64,000 nucleotides of DNA from CATQHS01 sp963422655 (GCA_963422655.1 OY730440.1:868001-932000), one strand, 5' to 3'; counted from the stretch's first letter, positions 27,655-37,271 are shown. A program made the numbers and translations. The notes: a model not told the origin generated them from the sequence alone.

Positions 27655-29220
27655 GTGAATCTCATGATGCTGATGGAGATGGCGGCCACCGCAGACGGTG
27701 ATCGGGTGGCGGTCGGGTCGGAATCTCATGCCATAACCTACCGACAGTTCTCGACCGCAGCCGCGGCCCTGGCCGGTCGGTTGAAGGCTTGCGATGCCCG
27801 GTACCTGGTGGTATGCGACGAGACGAGCCCGGCTCTGATCACCGCTCTGTTCGGGGCGGCCTGGGCTGGCGTACCCTACGTGCCGCTCAACTACCGGCTG
27901 ACCGACGCCGACACAGCTGATCTGGCCGCCCGGACTCGACCGGCCCTGGCTCTGGTCGGTGACGGCGACCCGGTTGGGCTCGGCTCGACAGCCGGGATCG
28001 AGACCATCGAACGATCCGACCTACTCGCCGATCTCATCGGGGCCCGGGCCGAGAACGAAGCCGGGCTCGTCCCCACTGACCACCCAGCCGAGGTGGGTCC
28101 GTGGCCCAACGATCCCGACGCCATCGCGGTTCTGCTGTACACCAGCGGCACCACCGGGCCACCGAAGTCGGCAGTGCTGAGACACCGCCATCTGGTGTCG
28201 TACATCTTCGGCGTCGCCACGCTCATGAGCGCCAACTCCGACGAAGCCAGCTTGATAGCGGTCCCGCCCTACCACGTGGCCGGGGTGGCCATCATGTTGT
28301 CGCAGCTCTACGTCGGGCGGCGGATCGTGTTCATGCCTCGTTTCGATCCCGACGGCTGGATCGATCTCGTCCTGACCGAACGTGTCACGCACGCCATGGT
28401 GGTGCCGACCATGCTCGCTCGCATCGTCGACGCCCTCGACCGTCGGGGCGAGACCATCACGTCGCTGCGGGGGCTCTCCTACGGCGGGGGTCGCACCCAT
28501 CCCTCGGTGGTCGAGCGGGCTCTGGAGCTGTTCCCCGAGACCGACTTCGTGAACGCCTACGGGTTGACCGAGACCAGCGCCACCGTGGCCCTGCTCGGAC
28601 CCGACGATCACCGCCGGGCTGCAGCCGCTACCGCTCCGGAGGCCCGGGCCCGGCTGGCATCGGTGGGCCGGGCCATACCCAGCGTGGACATATCGATTCG
28701 GGACGGCGTCGGGGTCGAAGTGGAACCGGGCGGTGCCGGAGAGATCTGGGTCCGGGGCCAGCAAGTAGCCGGAGAGTACCTGCAGGGCGGTTCCCGACTC
28801 GACGGCGACGGCTGGTTCGCCACCCGAGACAGCGGCTACACCGACGAGGACGGTTACCTCTACGTGCTGGGCCGCAACGACGACATCATCATCCGAGGCG
28901 GAGAGAACATGTCGCCGGGAGAGATCGAAGACGTGCTGCTGAGCCACGACTGGGTACGCGACGCCGCCGCAGTGGGCGTGCCCAGCCGACAGTGGGGTGA
29001 GGAGGTGGCGGTGTTCGTGGTGGCCTCGGAACCGGCGCCGACACCGTCCGAACTCCGGGATCTGGTGCGGTCCCGACTCCGGTCGAGCCGCGTTCCCAGC
29101 CGGGTCGTCTTCGTGGACGAGCTCCCCTACAACGAGACCGGCAAGATCTTGCGTCGAGTCTTGCGAGACCGGTTGACCGACCTGAGCGAAGGCCACGATC
29201 AAGACCTCCCCCGTTCGTGA
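27655..29220 (+). CDS. Acyl-CoA ligase (ANL superfamily)
   Basis: 521 residues, a usual length for class I adenylate-forming enzymes. The P-loop-like core motif YTSGTTGPPK is at residues 162-171, GLTETSAT in the middle, the hinge region DSGYTDEDGYLYVLGRNDD near 400, and the C-terminal catalytic lysine is K497 in NETGKILRR. The family activates a carboxylic acid with ATP to an acyl-adenylate and transfers it to CoA. Substrate chain length cannot be told from these motifs. The chosen start is GTG at 27655; ATG codons four and five residues later are alternatives. A crotonase-family gene follows after 15 bases, consistent with one operon for activation and beta-oxidation of an unusual acid. Confidence 0.9.
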   Translation: MNLMMLMEMAATADGDRVAVGSESHAITYRQFSTAAAALAGRLKACDARYLVVCDETSPALITALFGAAWAGVPYVPLNYRLTDADTADLAARTRPALALVGDGDPVGLGSTAGIETIERSDLLADLIGARAENEAGLVPTDHPAEVGPWPNDPDAIAVLLYTSGTTGPPKSAVLRHRHLVSYIFGVATLMSANSDEASLIAVPPYHVAGVAIMLSQLYVGRRIVFMPRFDPDGWIDLVLTERVTHAMVVPTMLARIVDALDRRGETITSLRGLSYGGGRTHPSVVERALELFPETDFVNAYGLTETSATVALLGPDDHRRAAAATAPEARARLASVGRAIPSVDISIRDGVGVEVEPGGAGEIWVRGQQVAGEYLQGGSRLDGDGWFATRDSGYTDEDGYLYVLGRNDDIIIRGGENMSPGEIEDVLLSHDWVRDAAAVGVPSRQWGEEVAVFVVASEPAPTPSELRDLVRSRLRSSRVPSRVVFVDELPYNETGKILRRVLRDRLTDLSEGHDQDLPRS

Positions 29221-29235
29221 CCGGCCCTGCAGCTC

Positions 29236-30210
29236 GTGACCAGTCCTGCCCAGTTCCGATCTCTTCACTGGACTTTGCAGGAGGCTCGAACCGCCGGGGC
29301 CGGCCCCGACCTCGACCGGGTGGTCGGAATCGACCCGACCGGAGCTGTGGTGGTGACCGTGGGCAACGACCCGGCCGACGACGTGGGCGAGGCGTTGACC
29401 CGGCTGCCCGTAGTGGCCGTCGCCGTCGGGGCCGGGGGCCGGTCCTGGGACGTGGTCACTGACGACCCCACCGCCGTACTGGCCGGGGTGACGGCCAATC
29501 CCGGAGCGGCAGTGGTGGCGGCCCAGACCTTGCGCCGCACCTCGGTGGCCGGGATGGTCGAGGGCTCGTGGGTCGAGAGCTTGGCCTACGCCGCCCTCCA
29601 AGGTGGACCCGAGCACCAACGCTGGCTGGCCGGCCGGGGCAAGCGGGTCCGATCCGACCGAGACCGGCCCCGGGTCAGCGTGCACGACGACGGCACCACC
29701 GTTACCGTGACCCTGGATCGGCCCCGGCTGCTCAACCTGTTCGATGCCGCCATGCGAGACCAGCTCGTCGAAGTGCTACGAGCCCTCGGAGCCGGCTCCG
29801 ACCGGCGGCCGGTGGTGCTGACCGGAGCCGGGCCGGCCTTCTGCGCCGGCGGCGACCCGGCCGAGTTCGGCACCGTATCCGACCCGGTGGCGGCTCACCT
29901 GACCCGGTGCCGGGCCGGCGTGGCCCCGTGGCTGGCGGCTGTGTCGGCTCGGGTCACGGTCCGGGTGGACGGACCATGCGTGGGAGCCGGGGTGGAGCTG
30001 GCCGCCTTCTGCGGTGAGGTGGTGGCCACCCCCCAGGCCCGTTTCCGGCTGCCGGAACTGTCGATGGGCCTCATCCCCGGTACCGGCGGCACGGTGAGCA
30101 TCCCCCGCCGCATCGGGCGGCAACGCACCCTGGAGTGGCTGCTGACCGGCGCCGAGCTGGACCCGATAACCGCTCACCGCTGGGGACTGGTGGACGAGAT
30201 CACCGCCTGA
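29236..30210 (+). CDS. Enoyl-CoA hydratase/isomerase (crotonase) family protein
   Basis: 324 residues, longer than the usual 260. The crotonase fold occupies about residue 145 onward: first oxyanion-hole segment FCAGGD at 202-207, second GPCVGAG at 246-252, and an acidic residue in the active-site loop at E274 (RLPELSMGLIPGTGG). The first 145 residues look like an eroded or alternative crotonase-like half (ESLAYAALQGGPE) and lack these motifs. The family hydrates or isomerises enoyl-CoA in the cytoplasm. The start is a GTG 15 bases after the ligase stop, which suggests translational linkage. Its stop is followed in the same frame by a gene remnant. Confidence 0.85.
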   Translation: MTSPAQFRSLHWTLQEARTAGAGPDLDRVVGIDPTGAVVVTVGNDPADDVGEALTRLPVVAVAVGAGGRSWDVVTDDPTAVLAGVTANPGAAVVAAQTLRRTSVAGMVEGSWVESLAYAALQGGPEHQRWLAGRGKRVRSDRDRPRVSVHDDGTTVTVTLDRPRLLNLFDAAMRDQLVEVLRALGAGSDRRPVVLTGAGPAFCAGGDPAEFGTVSDPVAAHLTRCRAGVAPWLAAVSARVTVRVDGPCVGAGVELAAFCGEVVATPQARFRLPELSMGLIPGTGGTVSIPRRIGRQRTLEWLLTGAELDPITAHRWGLVDEITA

Positions 30211-30783
30211 TATCGCGCCTGCGGCACGTCCCGGCAAGGAAAAACTTGCCTTGGTTTAGACGCCATCGTTCGAGAGCTGCTGGAGATCGAAAAACAGGCT
30301 GGTAGCTGTTCATATGATAAACAGCGCCTGGAAGAATCAGCAAATAGACAGTTGAAAACCCCTGATTTCAAAAACCGGTTGCTGACCAACAGGATCAGAT
30401 CGGTTGAGGCTAGATGTTACGGACCACTTGATCCGGGGAACCCAGAAAAAATCCTATTCTGGCCCGGTAGTAAATTTTCTGCCACTTCCATTGACGGCGT
30501 TGAAGAATTCAAAGAAGCACTACGAAACGCCATCAATAAAAAGATCAGTCACGGACAACTAGAGGCAGCCATGGGCAAGAAATGGCTGGTATTGGTAATA
30601 GAACCCTGCACCTTGGCGGACCTTTACCTGCGCGAGAATCTGATCCAGGCCCACCGTTTCGAGGATATCGAGTACAAAGGTCTGGACGAGGTCTGGGCGA
30701 TAAGCTGCCGCAATCCTATGGACGAAGTCCATTATCTGAGGCTACCGACGGCTACAGGACAACCTCGAACAGTTCAACTCTGA
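30211..30783 (+). pseudogene. 5'-truncated AT-rich gene remnant, unknown function
   Basis: From the stop of the crotonase gene the same frame stays open to 30783 (about 190 codons) with no plausible ATG or GTG start; the first usable start is TTG 30352, with no ribosome site. Base composition is clearly lower in G+C than both neighbours. The translation is a coherent soluble protein (GKKWLVLVIEP, DLYLRENLIQAHRFEDIEY, DEVWAISCRNPMDEVHYL), which argues that it was once coding. I do not recognise the family. The likely reading is the 3' part of a horizontally acquired gene that lost its 5' end by deletion next to the crotonase gene. Confidence 0.5.
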
Positions 30784-30808
30784 CACTGTCTTGCACGCAG
30801 TTCTGGAT

Positions 30809-31633
30809 TCACTTATAGCCGAAAGACTGGGCCAAGGGCGAGCCCTCGAAACCCCGCGGTATCACACCGGTGGTGGCATACATGTACAGCGCGGTCTGGA
30901 AGATAGCGTTGAGAGTGGTGACAACCACAGCCACCACGATCAGCCACGCCACTGCCACCACGATGCCCAGCCACAGCAACCCCACCGCCCCCAGCACCAC
31001 CGCCACGAGCACAGCCGGTAGGGCCAGCACGAATCCGAGCAGCCCGAAGCCGACCCGGGCGATCAGGTTCTCGCCCCAAGTCTGACGCAGCAACGACGCC
31101 GACCGTTTCAGGCCGTCGACAGCCCCCATCTCGTCGATCACCACAGCCGGGATGACTAGAAACGTCACCACTTCCCAGGCCATGCCGATAAAGCCGATCA
31201 CGAAACGGCCCAGAAAGCCGGCCCGCTCCCGCAGGACCTGAAGAATAAGACCCACAGTGGCGGTCAGCAGAGCCCAGGGCACCAAGCCGGACAACCGACC
31301 GAAGGCCCGACGCACGGCGCTGGCGACAGTGGGGTCGCCCCCGGCCAGACGTTCGTGAGCCCCGGCTACCAGCGCTCCGTTGAAGAACACCGAGATGATG
31401 CTCAACAGGAAGGCGACGGCCACGCCGACCACCACCATCACCGGGTCGGCGGTGCTCTCGGTGCCTCCGTCGGACACGGTCGACTCCGTAGCCAAGATGA
31501 TGACGAGGGCTACCGCCCCCACTACCAGCGAAACCAGCAAAGACAGCACCGGGATCCACATCAGCTCCCGGTCCTTCTTGAGCACTCTCCAGGAGGTCTT
31601 GGCCAATTCGAAGGTGTTTTGAAGTCGTCCCAT
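30809..31633 (-). CDS. DUF6159-like multi-pass membrane protein
   Basis: 274 residues from ATG 31633 (MGRLQNTFELAKTSWRVLKKD), a start typical of this membrane family. A longer frame runs upstream but is low-complexity antisense to the next gene, so I reject it. I count about six hydrophobic segments: near residues 25-48, 62-90, 113-133, 141-165, and a long pair around 195-245. Conserved polar turns include FFNGALVAGAHERLAGGD and PAVVIDEMGAVDGLKRS. Function is unknown. It lies ten bases downstream of the acyl-CoA dehydrogenase gene, in the same operon, and is convergent with the remnant at 30211. Confidence 0.8.
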   Translation of the reverse strand: MGRLQNTFELAKTSWRVLKKDRELMWIPVLSLLVSLVVGAVALVIILATESTVSDGGTESTADPVMVVVGVAVAFLLSIISVFFNGALVAGAHERLAGGDPTVASAVRRAFGRLSGLVPWALLTATVGLILQVLRERAGFLGRFVIGFIGMAWEVVTFLVIPAVVIDEMGAVDGLKRSASLLRQTWGENLIARVGFGLLGFVLALPAVLVAVVLGAVGLLWLGIVVAVAWLIVVAVVVTTLNAIFQTALYMYATTGVIPRGFEGSPLAQSFGYK

Positions 31634-31643
31634 GGCCGTCACT

Positions 31644-32867
31644 CTAACGACTGTCGGAGCTCGAGCGAGGCTCGCGGGGCAGCCCGAGCACTCGTTCACC
31701 GATGATGTTGCGCTGCACCTGATTGGAGCCGCCGTAGATGGTGTGGGCTCGGGAGTACAAGAAGGTGCGCTGCCAGCGATCGAGCCGGTAGTCGAGCCGT
31801 CCGTAACCCCCGTGGGCGTCGCGGTCGGCAACCATGCCGGCCGCCCCCCGCACCAGCATGGCCAACTCACCGAACCGGCGGTGCCACGACGCCCAGTACA
31901 GCTTGCCGATCGACTGCTCCGGCCCGGGCAGGGTGTCGCCGGTGAGAGCGGTGAGCATCCTGACCTGGTTGTAGCCCAGGATCTCCAACTCCACGTAGGA
32001 CCGCATCAGCTCGTCCCGCACCACCGGATCGTCGCTGCGCCCGTTCGCCTTGGCCTCGGCCCACAGGTCGTCGAGTTCGGCCCGGAAACCCATCTGCTGA
32101 CCCAGCGTGCCTACGCCTCGTTCGAAGCCGAGCGTACCCATAGCCACCTTCCAGCCGTTGCCGACGCCTCCCACCACCAAATCCTCGCTGGTCACCGCAT
32201 CGTTGAAGAAGGTCTGGTTGAATTCGTCGGAGCCGTTGACCTGGGTGATGGGCCGGATCTCGATTCCCGGCTGGTTCATTGGCATCAGCAGGTACGACAG
32301 GCCGGCATGGCGACTGGAACCGTCGGTGGTTCGGGCCAGGACGAAGATCCAATCGGCGTGCTGGGCCAGTGACGTCCAGATCTTCTGGCCGTTGACAACC
32401 CATCGACCGTCCTGACGGGTGGCTCGGGTGGACACGTTGGCCAGATCGCTGCCGGCGTCGGGCTCGGAGTAACCCTGGCACCAGTACTGCTCGGCTCCGA
32501 GGATGGGCGGCACGAACCGGTGCTGCTGTTCGGGCGACCCGAAAGCCATGAGGGTGGGGCCGAGCAGGGTGAGGCCCATGTTGGCAAGCCGTCCCGGCGC
32601 CCGGGCCTGGGCGTAGGTGGCATAGAACACCACCTGCTGGTCCAGGGTGCATGCCCGGCCCCCGATCCAGGCCGGGAAGTCCAGTCCGAGCCAGCCTCCA
32701 CCGGCCAGCTCGGACTCCCAGGCCAGTTGCACCTCGACAGGGACGTCGTCTTGGCCCATCAGTCCTCGGCCCCGGTAGGAGGCGAGCTCGCCGGTGAGGT
32801 GCTCCTCCAGCCAAGTTCGGACCTCGTCGGCGAAATCGGCCAAGTCCGGACCCCAGCGGATGTCCAT
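31644..32867 (-). CDS. Acyl-CoA dehydrogenase (FadE-type)
   Basis: 407 residues, the normal length. Motifs include CQGYSEPDAGSDLANV (flavin and substrate region, about residue 130) and the C-terminal GGSNQVQRNIIGERVLGLPR that contacts FAD in the dimer. The family oxidises acyl-CoA to 2-enoyl-CoA with FAD, passing electrons to electron-transferring flavoprotein. The N-terminus (MDIRWGPDLADFADEVRTWL) fits the all-helical domain and supports the ATG at 32867. Divergent from the acyl-CoA ligase at 32900 with only 32 bases between, so the two promoters must overlap or lie inside coding sequence. Likely works with the neighbouring ligases and crotonase. Confidence 0.93.
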   Translation of the reverse strand: MDIRWGPDLADFADEVRTWLEEHLTGELASYRGRGLMGQDDVPVEVQLAWESELAGGGWLGLDFPAWIGGRACTLDQQVVFYATYAQARAPGRLANMGLTLLGPTLMAFGSPEQQHRFVPPILGAEQYWCQGYSEPDAGSDLANVSTRATRQDGRWVVNGQKIWTSLAQHADWIFVLARTTDGSSRHAGLSYLLMPMNQPGIEIRPITQVNGSDEFNQTFFNDAVTSEDLVVGGVGNGWKVAMGTLGFERGVGTLGQQMGFRAELDDLWAEAKANGRSDDPVVRDELMRSYVELEILGYNQVRMLTALTGDTLPGPEQSIGKLYWASWHRRFGELAMLVRGAAGMVADRDAHGGYGRLDYRLDRWQRTFLYSRAHTIYGGSNQVQRNIIGERVLGLPREPRSSSDSR

Positions 32868-32899
32868 CCCGCAAGCGTAGGCAGCTCTACCATCACGGC

Positions 32900-34444
32900 G
32901 TGACCGGCGAACCCGATGTGCTCACCGGGGCAGCCCGCCGGGCGGCCCGGCAGTTCGGCGATCGGGCCGCCTTCGTTACTCCCGACGGTTGGAGCCTGAG
33001 CTACGCCGACTTGAACCGAGCCGCCACCGAGATCGCATCCGGTTTGAGAACCCGGGGGCTGGGCCCGAGGTCCTCAGTGATACTGGTGCTCGGATCCGGG
33101 GTCGACTACGTGGCCCTTTACCTGGCTGCGGTTCGTATCGGGGCTGTGACCGCCGGCGTCAACCCGGCATCGGGAACCATCGAAGCAGCCGGATGCCTGA
33201 CCATCGTGAGCCCCGATCTGATCGTGGTCGAACCCGATCTGGCCCATCTGGTGCCAGCCGGTTCGGCTCCTCGGATCGAGATGCTGGCCCCGGCCCTTGG
33301 TCCCGGAGCCGTGGGCGGACAGCTTCGCTCCGAGGAAGCCCCTGGTCGAGGACTCGACCCCGGTGGGCCTGGCGACCCGGACGGGCCGATCTGCCCCGAC
33401 CATGGGCCGATCTGCATCTGCTTCACCTCGGGATCGACGGGTGAGCCCAAGGCGGTTTGGTTCACCGACCACCAGATGAGGGCCATCGCCGAGATCGACA
33501 CCGACGGATCCTGGGGGGCCGGCGGTCACGGCCTGGCTGCCACCTCCATGGCCCACGTCGGGTTCATGACGAAACTGCCCTGGCTGCTGGCCCGGGGCCA
33601 GACCACCCACCTGCTCGGGCGCTGGTCGGCCGGGCCAGCCTTGGAGCTGACCGCCCGCTACCGGATGGCAGCCGTCAACGGGGTCGCCCCCCAGATCGCC
33701 CTCATGACCCGGCACCGGTTGATCGAAGAGCTCGATTTCTCGGCTGTGAAAGCCATCGTGGCCGGAGGGGCGCCATCGCCACCCGAACTGGTCCGGGCCG
33801 CCCGCCACAGCTTCGGTGCCCCTTACTCGATCCGCTACTCCTCCACCGAGTCGGGCGGTGTGGGCCTGGCCACCGCCCTCGATGCCGACGACGACGAGGC
33901 CTGCCATTCCATCGGTCGACCCCGGCCCGGCGTGCGAGCCCAGATCCGAGACGGGCACGGTTCGCAACTTCCGCCTGGCCGCATCGGGGAGCTGTGGCTG
34001 CGGTCGCCCACGGTGATGTCGGGGTACTGGGGTAGTCCTGTCGCCACCGCGGCGGCGCTGGTAGACGGCTGGCTCCGCACCGGCGACTTGGCCACCGTCG
34101 ACGAACGGGGCCTCTACCGCTTGGCCGGTCGCGCCAGCGAGATGTTCATTCGAGGTGGGTACAACGTGTACCCGATGGAGGTCGAGAACGTGCTGATCGA
34201 GCATCCCGGGGTGGCCGAGGTGGTGGTCATGGGCCGGCCCGATCCGGTGATGGGCGAGACGGGCCTGGCCGTGGTAGTGCCCGGGGATGGAGCCGCCCCG
34301 CCCACTCTGGAGGATCTCCGAGCGTTCGCAACCGGTCGGCTGGCCCGCCACAAGCTGCCCGAAGCCCTCGAACTGGTCGGGGAACTCCCCCGCCGGCCCG
34401 GGGGCAAAATCGACCGGGTCCGCCTCACCGAGGAACAGAGTTGA
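32900..34444 (+). CDS. Second acyl-CoA ligase (ANL superfamily)
   Basis: 514 residues. Core motif FTSGSTGEPK at residues 175-184, YSSTESGG in the middle, LRTGDLATVDERGLYRLAGR and MFIRGGYNVYPMEVENVL in the C-terminal domain, and the catalytic lysine K503 in GGKIDRV. It forms acyl-CoA from a free acid, ATP and CoA. It is distinct in sequence from the ligase at 27655, so a different substrate is likely. The start is GTG at 32900, 32 bases from the divergent dehydrogenase. It is convergent with rsgA, the stop codons being 21 bases apart. Confidence 0.9.
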   Translation: MTGEPDVLTGAARRAARQFGDRAAFVTPDGWSLSYADLNRAATEIASGLRTRGLGPRSSVILVLGSGVDYVALYLAAVRIGAVTAGVNPASGTIEAAGCLTIVSPDLIVVEPDLAHLVPAGSAPRIEMLAPALGPGAVGGQLRSEEAPGRGLDPGGPGDPDGPICPDHGPICICFTSGSTGEPKAVWFTDHQMRAIAEIDTDGSWGAGGHGLAATSMAHVGFMTKLPWLLARGQTTHLLGRWSAGPALELTARYRMAAVNGVAPQIALMTRHRLIEELDFSAVKAIVAGGAPSPPELVRAARHSFGAPYSIRYSSTESGGVGLATALDADDDEACHSIGRPRPGVRAQIRDGHGSQLPPGRIGELWLRSPTVMSGYWGSPVATAAALVDGWLRTGDLATVDERGLYRLAGRASEMFIRGGYNVYPMEVENVLIEHPGVAEVVVMGRPDPVMGETGLAVVVPGDGAAPPTLEDLRAFATGRLARHKLPEALELVGELPRRPGGKIDRVRLTEEQS

Positions 34445-34465
34445 CCCACCTGGTCCATTGCGGGC

Positions 34466-35458
34466 CTACCAGCGCCGGGCCTTTTGCTCGGCCAGCTCGC
34501 GGCGCAAAGCCTGATAGCGCTCGAAGCGGCGACCGTCAAGCTCTCCTTCATCGATGGCAGTCTGCACCGCGCATCCTGGCTCGGTGTCGTGGGCGCAGTT
34601 CGAGAACCGGCAATCGGCGCTCAGTTGCCCGAGATCGCCGAATACCCGGTCCAAGGCCGCCTCCGCGTCCCATGGGGCCAGCGAACGCAGGCCCGGAGTG
34701 TCGAGCACCAGTCCGGCCCCGTCCGGTAGCAGGATCAGCTCCCGAGCGATGGTGGTGTGGCGGCCCCGAGCATCGGAGGAACGCACAGCAGCAGTGGGCA
34801 GCAACTCGGCTCGGGCCAGAGCATTGGCCAGGCTCGACTTGCCGGCGCCGCTGGCCCCCACCAACACCAGAGTTCGGCCCGGTCCCAGCCGCCGCCGGAT
34901 CTCGTCGAGACCCCGACCTTCGGGAAGGCTGGTCATCACGATCGGCACCTCGCCCGCCACCGCGGCCACCCCGGCCCGCTGGTCACTTTCGTCACAGGGC
35001 CGGTCGGCCTTGGTCAGAAGGATCAGGACCGCAGCGCCGCTGTCACCGGCCATCACCAGCAGGCGTTCGAACAGGCCGGCCCTAAGGGGCCGATCGAGGC
35101 CAGCCACGATACCGACCAGATCGAAGTTGGCGGCCAGAACCTGTTGCTGACGGTCCGGGCCACGCCGATAAAGCTCGGTGCGTCGGGGAACGACCCGATC
35201 GATCGTCGAGGTGCCGTCCCGTCGAAACACTTCGACCCAATCACCGGTAACCGGGGCCAGATCGGGCTGGGCTCGCACCGAGCTGGACAGAACTCGGATC
35301 CGCTCCACACCGGTCACCACGTCACACTCACCCCGGTCGACCCGAACCACCCGGCCCACGCCGACACCGGCCCGGGCCGCGCCCGCCACCCAGTCGTTCC
35401 AACCCCAAGCCCTCAGACGGCCCGGACCCGGCTCCGAGCCGTGGGCGTCATCTCTCAT
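34466..35458 (-). CDS. rsgA: Ribosome small-subunit-dependent GTPase A
   Basis: 330 residues from ATG 35458 (MRDDAHGSEPG). An upstream extension of the frame overlaps the divergent gene and has no family resemblance, so I reject it. Order: OB-fold segment (VTGDWVEVF, region 80-90), then the circularly permuted GTPase with NKxD-like TKADRP before the Walker A GASGAGKS at 201-208 and DTPGLRSL, then the zinc site CRFSNCAHDTEPGC and a C-terminal helix. This order is the hallmark of RsgA, which checks late 30S subunit maturation in the cytoplasm. Only 28 bases separate it from the divergent molybdoenzyme gene. Confidence 0.95.
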   Translation of the reverse strand: MRDDAHGSEPGPGRLRAWGWNDWVAGAARAGVGVGRVVRVDRGECDVVTGVERIRVLSSSVRAQPDLAPVTGDWVEVFRRDGTSTIDRVVPRRTELYRRGPDRQQQVLAANFDLVGIVAGLDRPLRAGLFERLLVMAGDSGAAVLILLTKADRPCDESDQRAGVAAVAGEVPIVMTSLPEGRGLDEIRRRLGPGRTLVLVGASGAGKSSLANALARAELLPTAAVRSSDARGRHTTIARELILLPDGAGLVLDTPGLRSLAPWDAEAALDRVFGDLGQLSADCRFSNCAHDTEPGCAVQTAIDEGELDGRRFERYQALRRELAEQKARRW

Positions 35459-35486
35459 GACCGGCGCTACCCATTCATGCCCTACT

Positions 35487-37226
35487 ATGCACCCGGTGGG
35501 ACCGCCCCGCTCGGGACAGGCACCCGGCTTTGTTGCCGGGGTGATCGGAGCTGGGCTGGCCTTGGCCTTTGGCGAGCTGGCCGAAGGGCTCAGCACTACC
35601 CAGCCGTCTGCCGTGGTGGCCGTGGGCGAACTGATCATCGACTACACGCCCGGCGATGTGGTAGCGGCCAGTATCAGCAATCTCGGAACCAACCAGAAAT
35701 GGATGCTGCTGGCTGGCACGACCCTTGCAACCCTGCTGGCGGGCGGGCTTCTGGGCCGGGTAGCGGCCGGGGGCCGACGGGTCGCCGCAGCCAGCGGGTT
35801 TGCTGTCTTGGGGTTGGTGGGGGGCTGGGCCATGGCCCGCAACCCGTTCAGCTCGACAGCCATGTCCGCGCTGGTGGCCGTGGTAGCGGCCGGGATCGCC
35901 ACAGCTACAACGCTGTTCCTGTCGAGCCGAGGCCTCTCTCCGGCGAGCCGAGCCCTCTCTCCGGCGAGCCGAACACTCTCACCGGCAAGCCGAACACTCT
36001 CACCGGCGGCGAGCCGAGCCCCGGCCGATCCTGCCCCCGACGCCCTCGAAGTTCCCTTGAGCCCGGCCATCTTGCCCTCAGCACCGGGCCGGAGCCGGCG
36101 AGCCTTCCTTGTCTACGTGGGTGGAGCCTCAGTGGTGGCCGGAGCCCTGGTGGGGCTGGGCCGGTGGGCTCGGGGGCCTTCGTTGGCCGAGCGAGCCCGG
36201 GCCGTGATCAACCTGCCTCGCCCCACCGTGGCCCCGGCTGGAACCACCCCGACCGCATCGGTCGATTCTGTGACCCCGTCCACTGCGGACGTATTCGAAC
36301 AGGTAGCAGAGCTCGACACCCTCAACGGCGCAGTCCCGGGTATATCCACCTATCTCACCCCCAACGGCAGCTTCTATCGCATCGACACCGCCTTGATAGT
36401 GCCCCAAGTCGATCCGGAGACTTGGAGCCTGAGCTTCACCGGCATGGTCAACAACGCTTACCGACTCACTTTCGATGACATCTTGGCCATGGACCTCTCC
36501 GATCACGTCATCACTTTGTCGTGCGTGTCCAACCAGGTTGGGGGAGACTTGGTCGGTAACGCGGTATGGACCGGTGTACCGCTCACGGTGCTGCTGGAAC
36601 GGGCCGGGGTCCAGCCGGGGGCGACCCAGATCGTGGGCCGATCCGTGGACGGCTGGACGGCCGGGTTTCCTTCCAGTGTGATCGCCGACGGCCGCAACGC
36701 GGTGCTGGCGGTGGGCATGAACGGGGAGCCCCTGCCGGTGGACCACGGGTTCCCGGCCCGGCTGGTGGTGGCCGGGCTCTACGGCTACGTGTCGGCGGTC
36801 AAGTGGCTCTCCGAGATTCACCTGACCACCTGGGACGGCTTCGACGGCTACTGGGTGCCCAGGGGTTGGGCCAAGGAAGGCCCCATGAAGACCCAGAGCC
36901 GTATCGACGTGCCCCGGAGTTCGGATCGTCTCGTTGCTGGCGAGCCAACGCCAGTGGCTGGCATCGCCTGGGCTCCCACCCGGGCCATCAGCGCCGTGGA
37001 GGTGCGGATCGACGGCGGGGAGTGGCTCGCCTGCGTTCTGGGCGAAGCCCTGGGCGAGGAGAGTTGGGTGCAGTGGCATCACCCGTGGACCCCTTCGGCT
37101 GGCCGCCACACCATTGAGGTCCGGGCCATTGACGGCACCGGCGCCGTGCAGAGCCCGGGCCCGGTCCCGCCCCGCCCCGACGGGGCCGAAGGCTGGCACT
37201 CCGTCGCTGTGACGGTTCAGGTCTGA
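35487..37226 (+). CDS. Membrane-anchored sulfite-oxidase-like molybdopterin oxidoreductase
   Basis: 579 residues from ATG 35487 (MHPVGPPRSGQAPG). The first 150 residues carry three or four hydrophobic helices (GFVAGVIGAGLALAFG; LLAGTTLATLLAGGLLG; MSALVAVVAAGIATATTLF). Next come a low-complexity linker of SRxLSPA repeats, another hydrophobic segment near 205-225, and the catalytic domain from about 270. The Moco ligand is Cys346 in TLSCVSNQVGGDLVG; GRSVDGWTAGFP and GYVSAVKWLSEIHLTTWDGFDGYW (quoted in part by position 410-460) belong to the oxidoreductase fold, with a C-terminal dimerisation-type domain (IDGGEWL, WVQWHHPW). This is the YedY/SoxC architecture; the true substrate is unknown. The catalytic domain probably faces outside. 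moaA, moaC and moeA later in the window would supply cofactor. Confidence 0.88.
   Translation: MHPVGPPRSGQAPGFVAGVIGAGLALAFGELAEGLSTTQPSAVVAVGELIIDYTPGDVVAASISNLGTNQKWMLLAGTTLATLLAGGLLGRVAAGGRRVAAASGFAVLGLVGGWAMARNPFSSTAMSALVAVVAAGIATATTLFLSSRGLSPASRALSPASRTLSPASRTLSPAASRAPADPAPDALEVPLSPAILPSAPGRSRRAFLVYVGGASVVAGALVGLGRWARGPSLAERARAVINLPRPTVAPAGTTPTASVDSVTPSTADVFEQVAELDTLNGAVPGISTYLTPNGSFYRIDTALIVPQVDPETWSLSFTGMVNNAYRLTFDDILAMDLSDHVITLSCVSNQVGGDLVGNAVWTGVPLTVLLERAGVQPGATQIVGRSVDGWTAGFPSSVIADGRNAVLAVGMNGEPLPVDHGFPARLVVAGLYGYVSAVKWLSEIHLTTWDGFDGYWVPRGWAKEGPMKTQSRIDVPRSSDRLVAGEPTPVAGIAWAPTRAISAVEVRIDGGEWLACVLGEALGEESWVQWHHPWTPSAGRHTIEVRAIDGTGAVQSPGPVPPRPDGAEGWHSVAVTVQV
35924..36007 (+). repeat. 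Coding minisatellite, four 21-bp units (SRxLSPA)
   Basis: Four in-frame units encode SRGLSPA, SRALSPA, SRTLSPA, SRTLSPA between membrane helices and catalytic domain of the molybdoenzyme. Being a multiple of three, length changes would only stretch the linker. Confidence 0.9.
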
Positions 37227-37271
37227 CGATTCGGGCTGAGCCGAACCGAATGATACTGATATGTTATAAAA

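Noticed and set aside
28021..29685. Minus-strand frame of 554 codons over the acyl-CoA ligase and crotonase genes
   Set aside because: Antisense shadow of two clearly coding genes; composition is Gly/His/Pro-rich without motifs.
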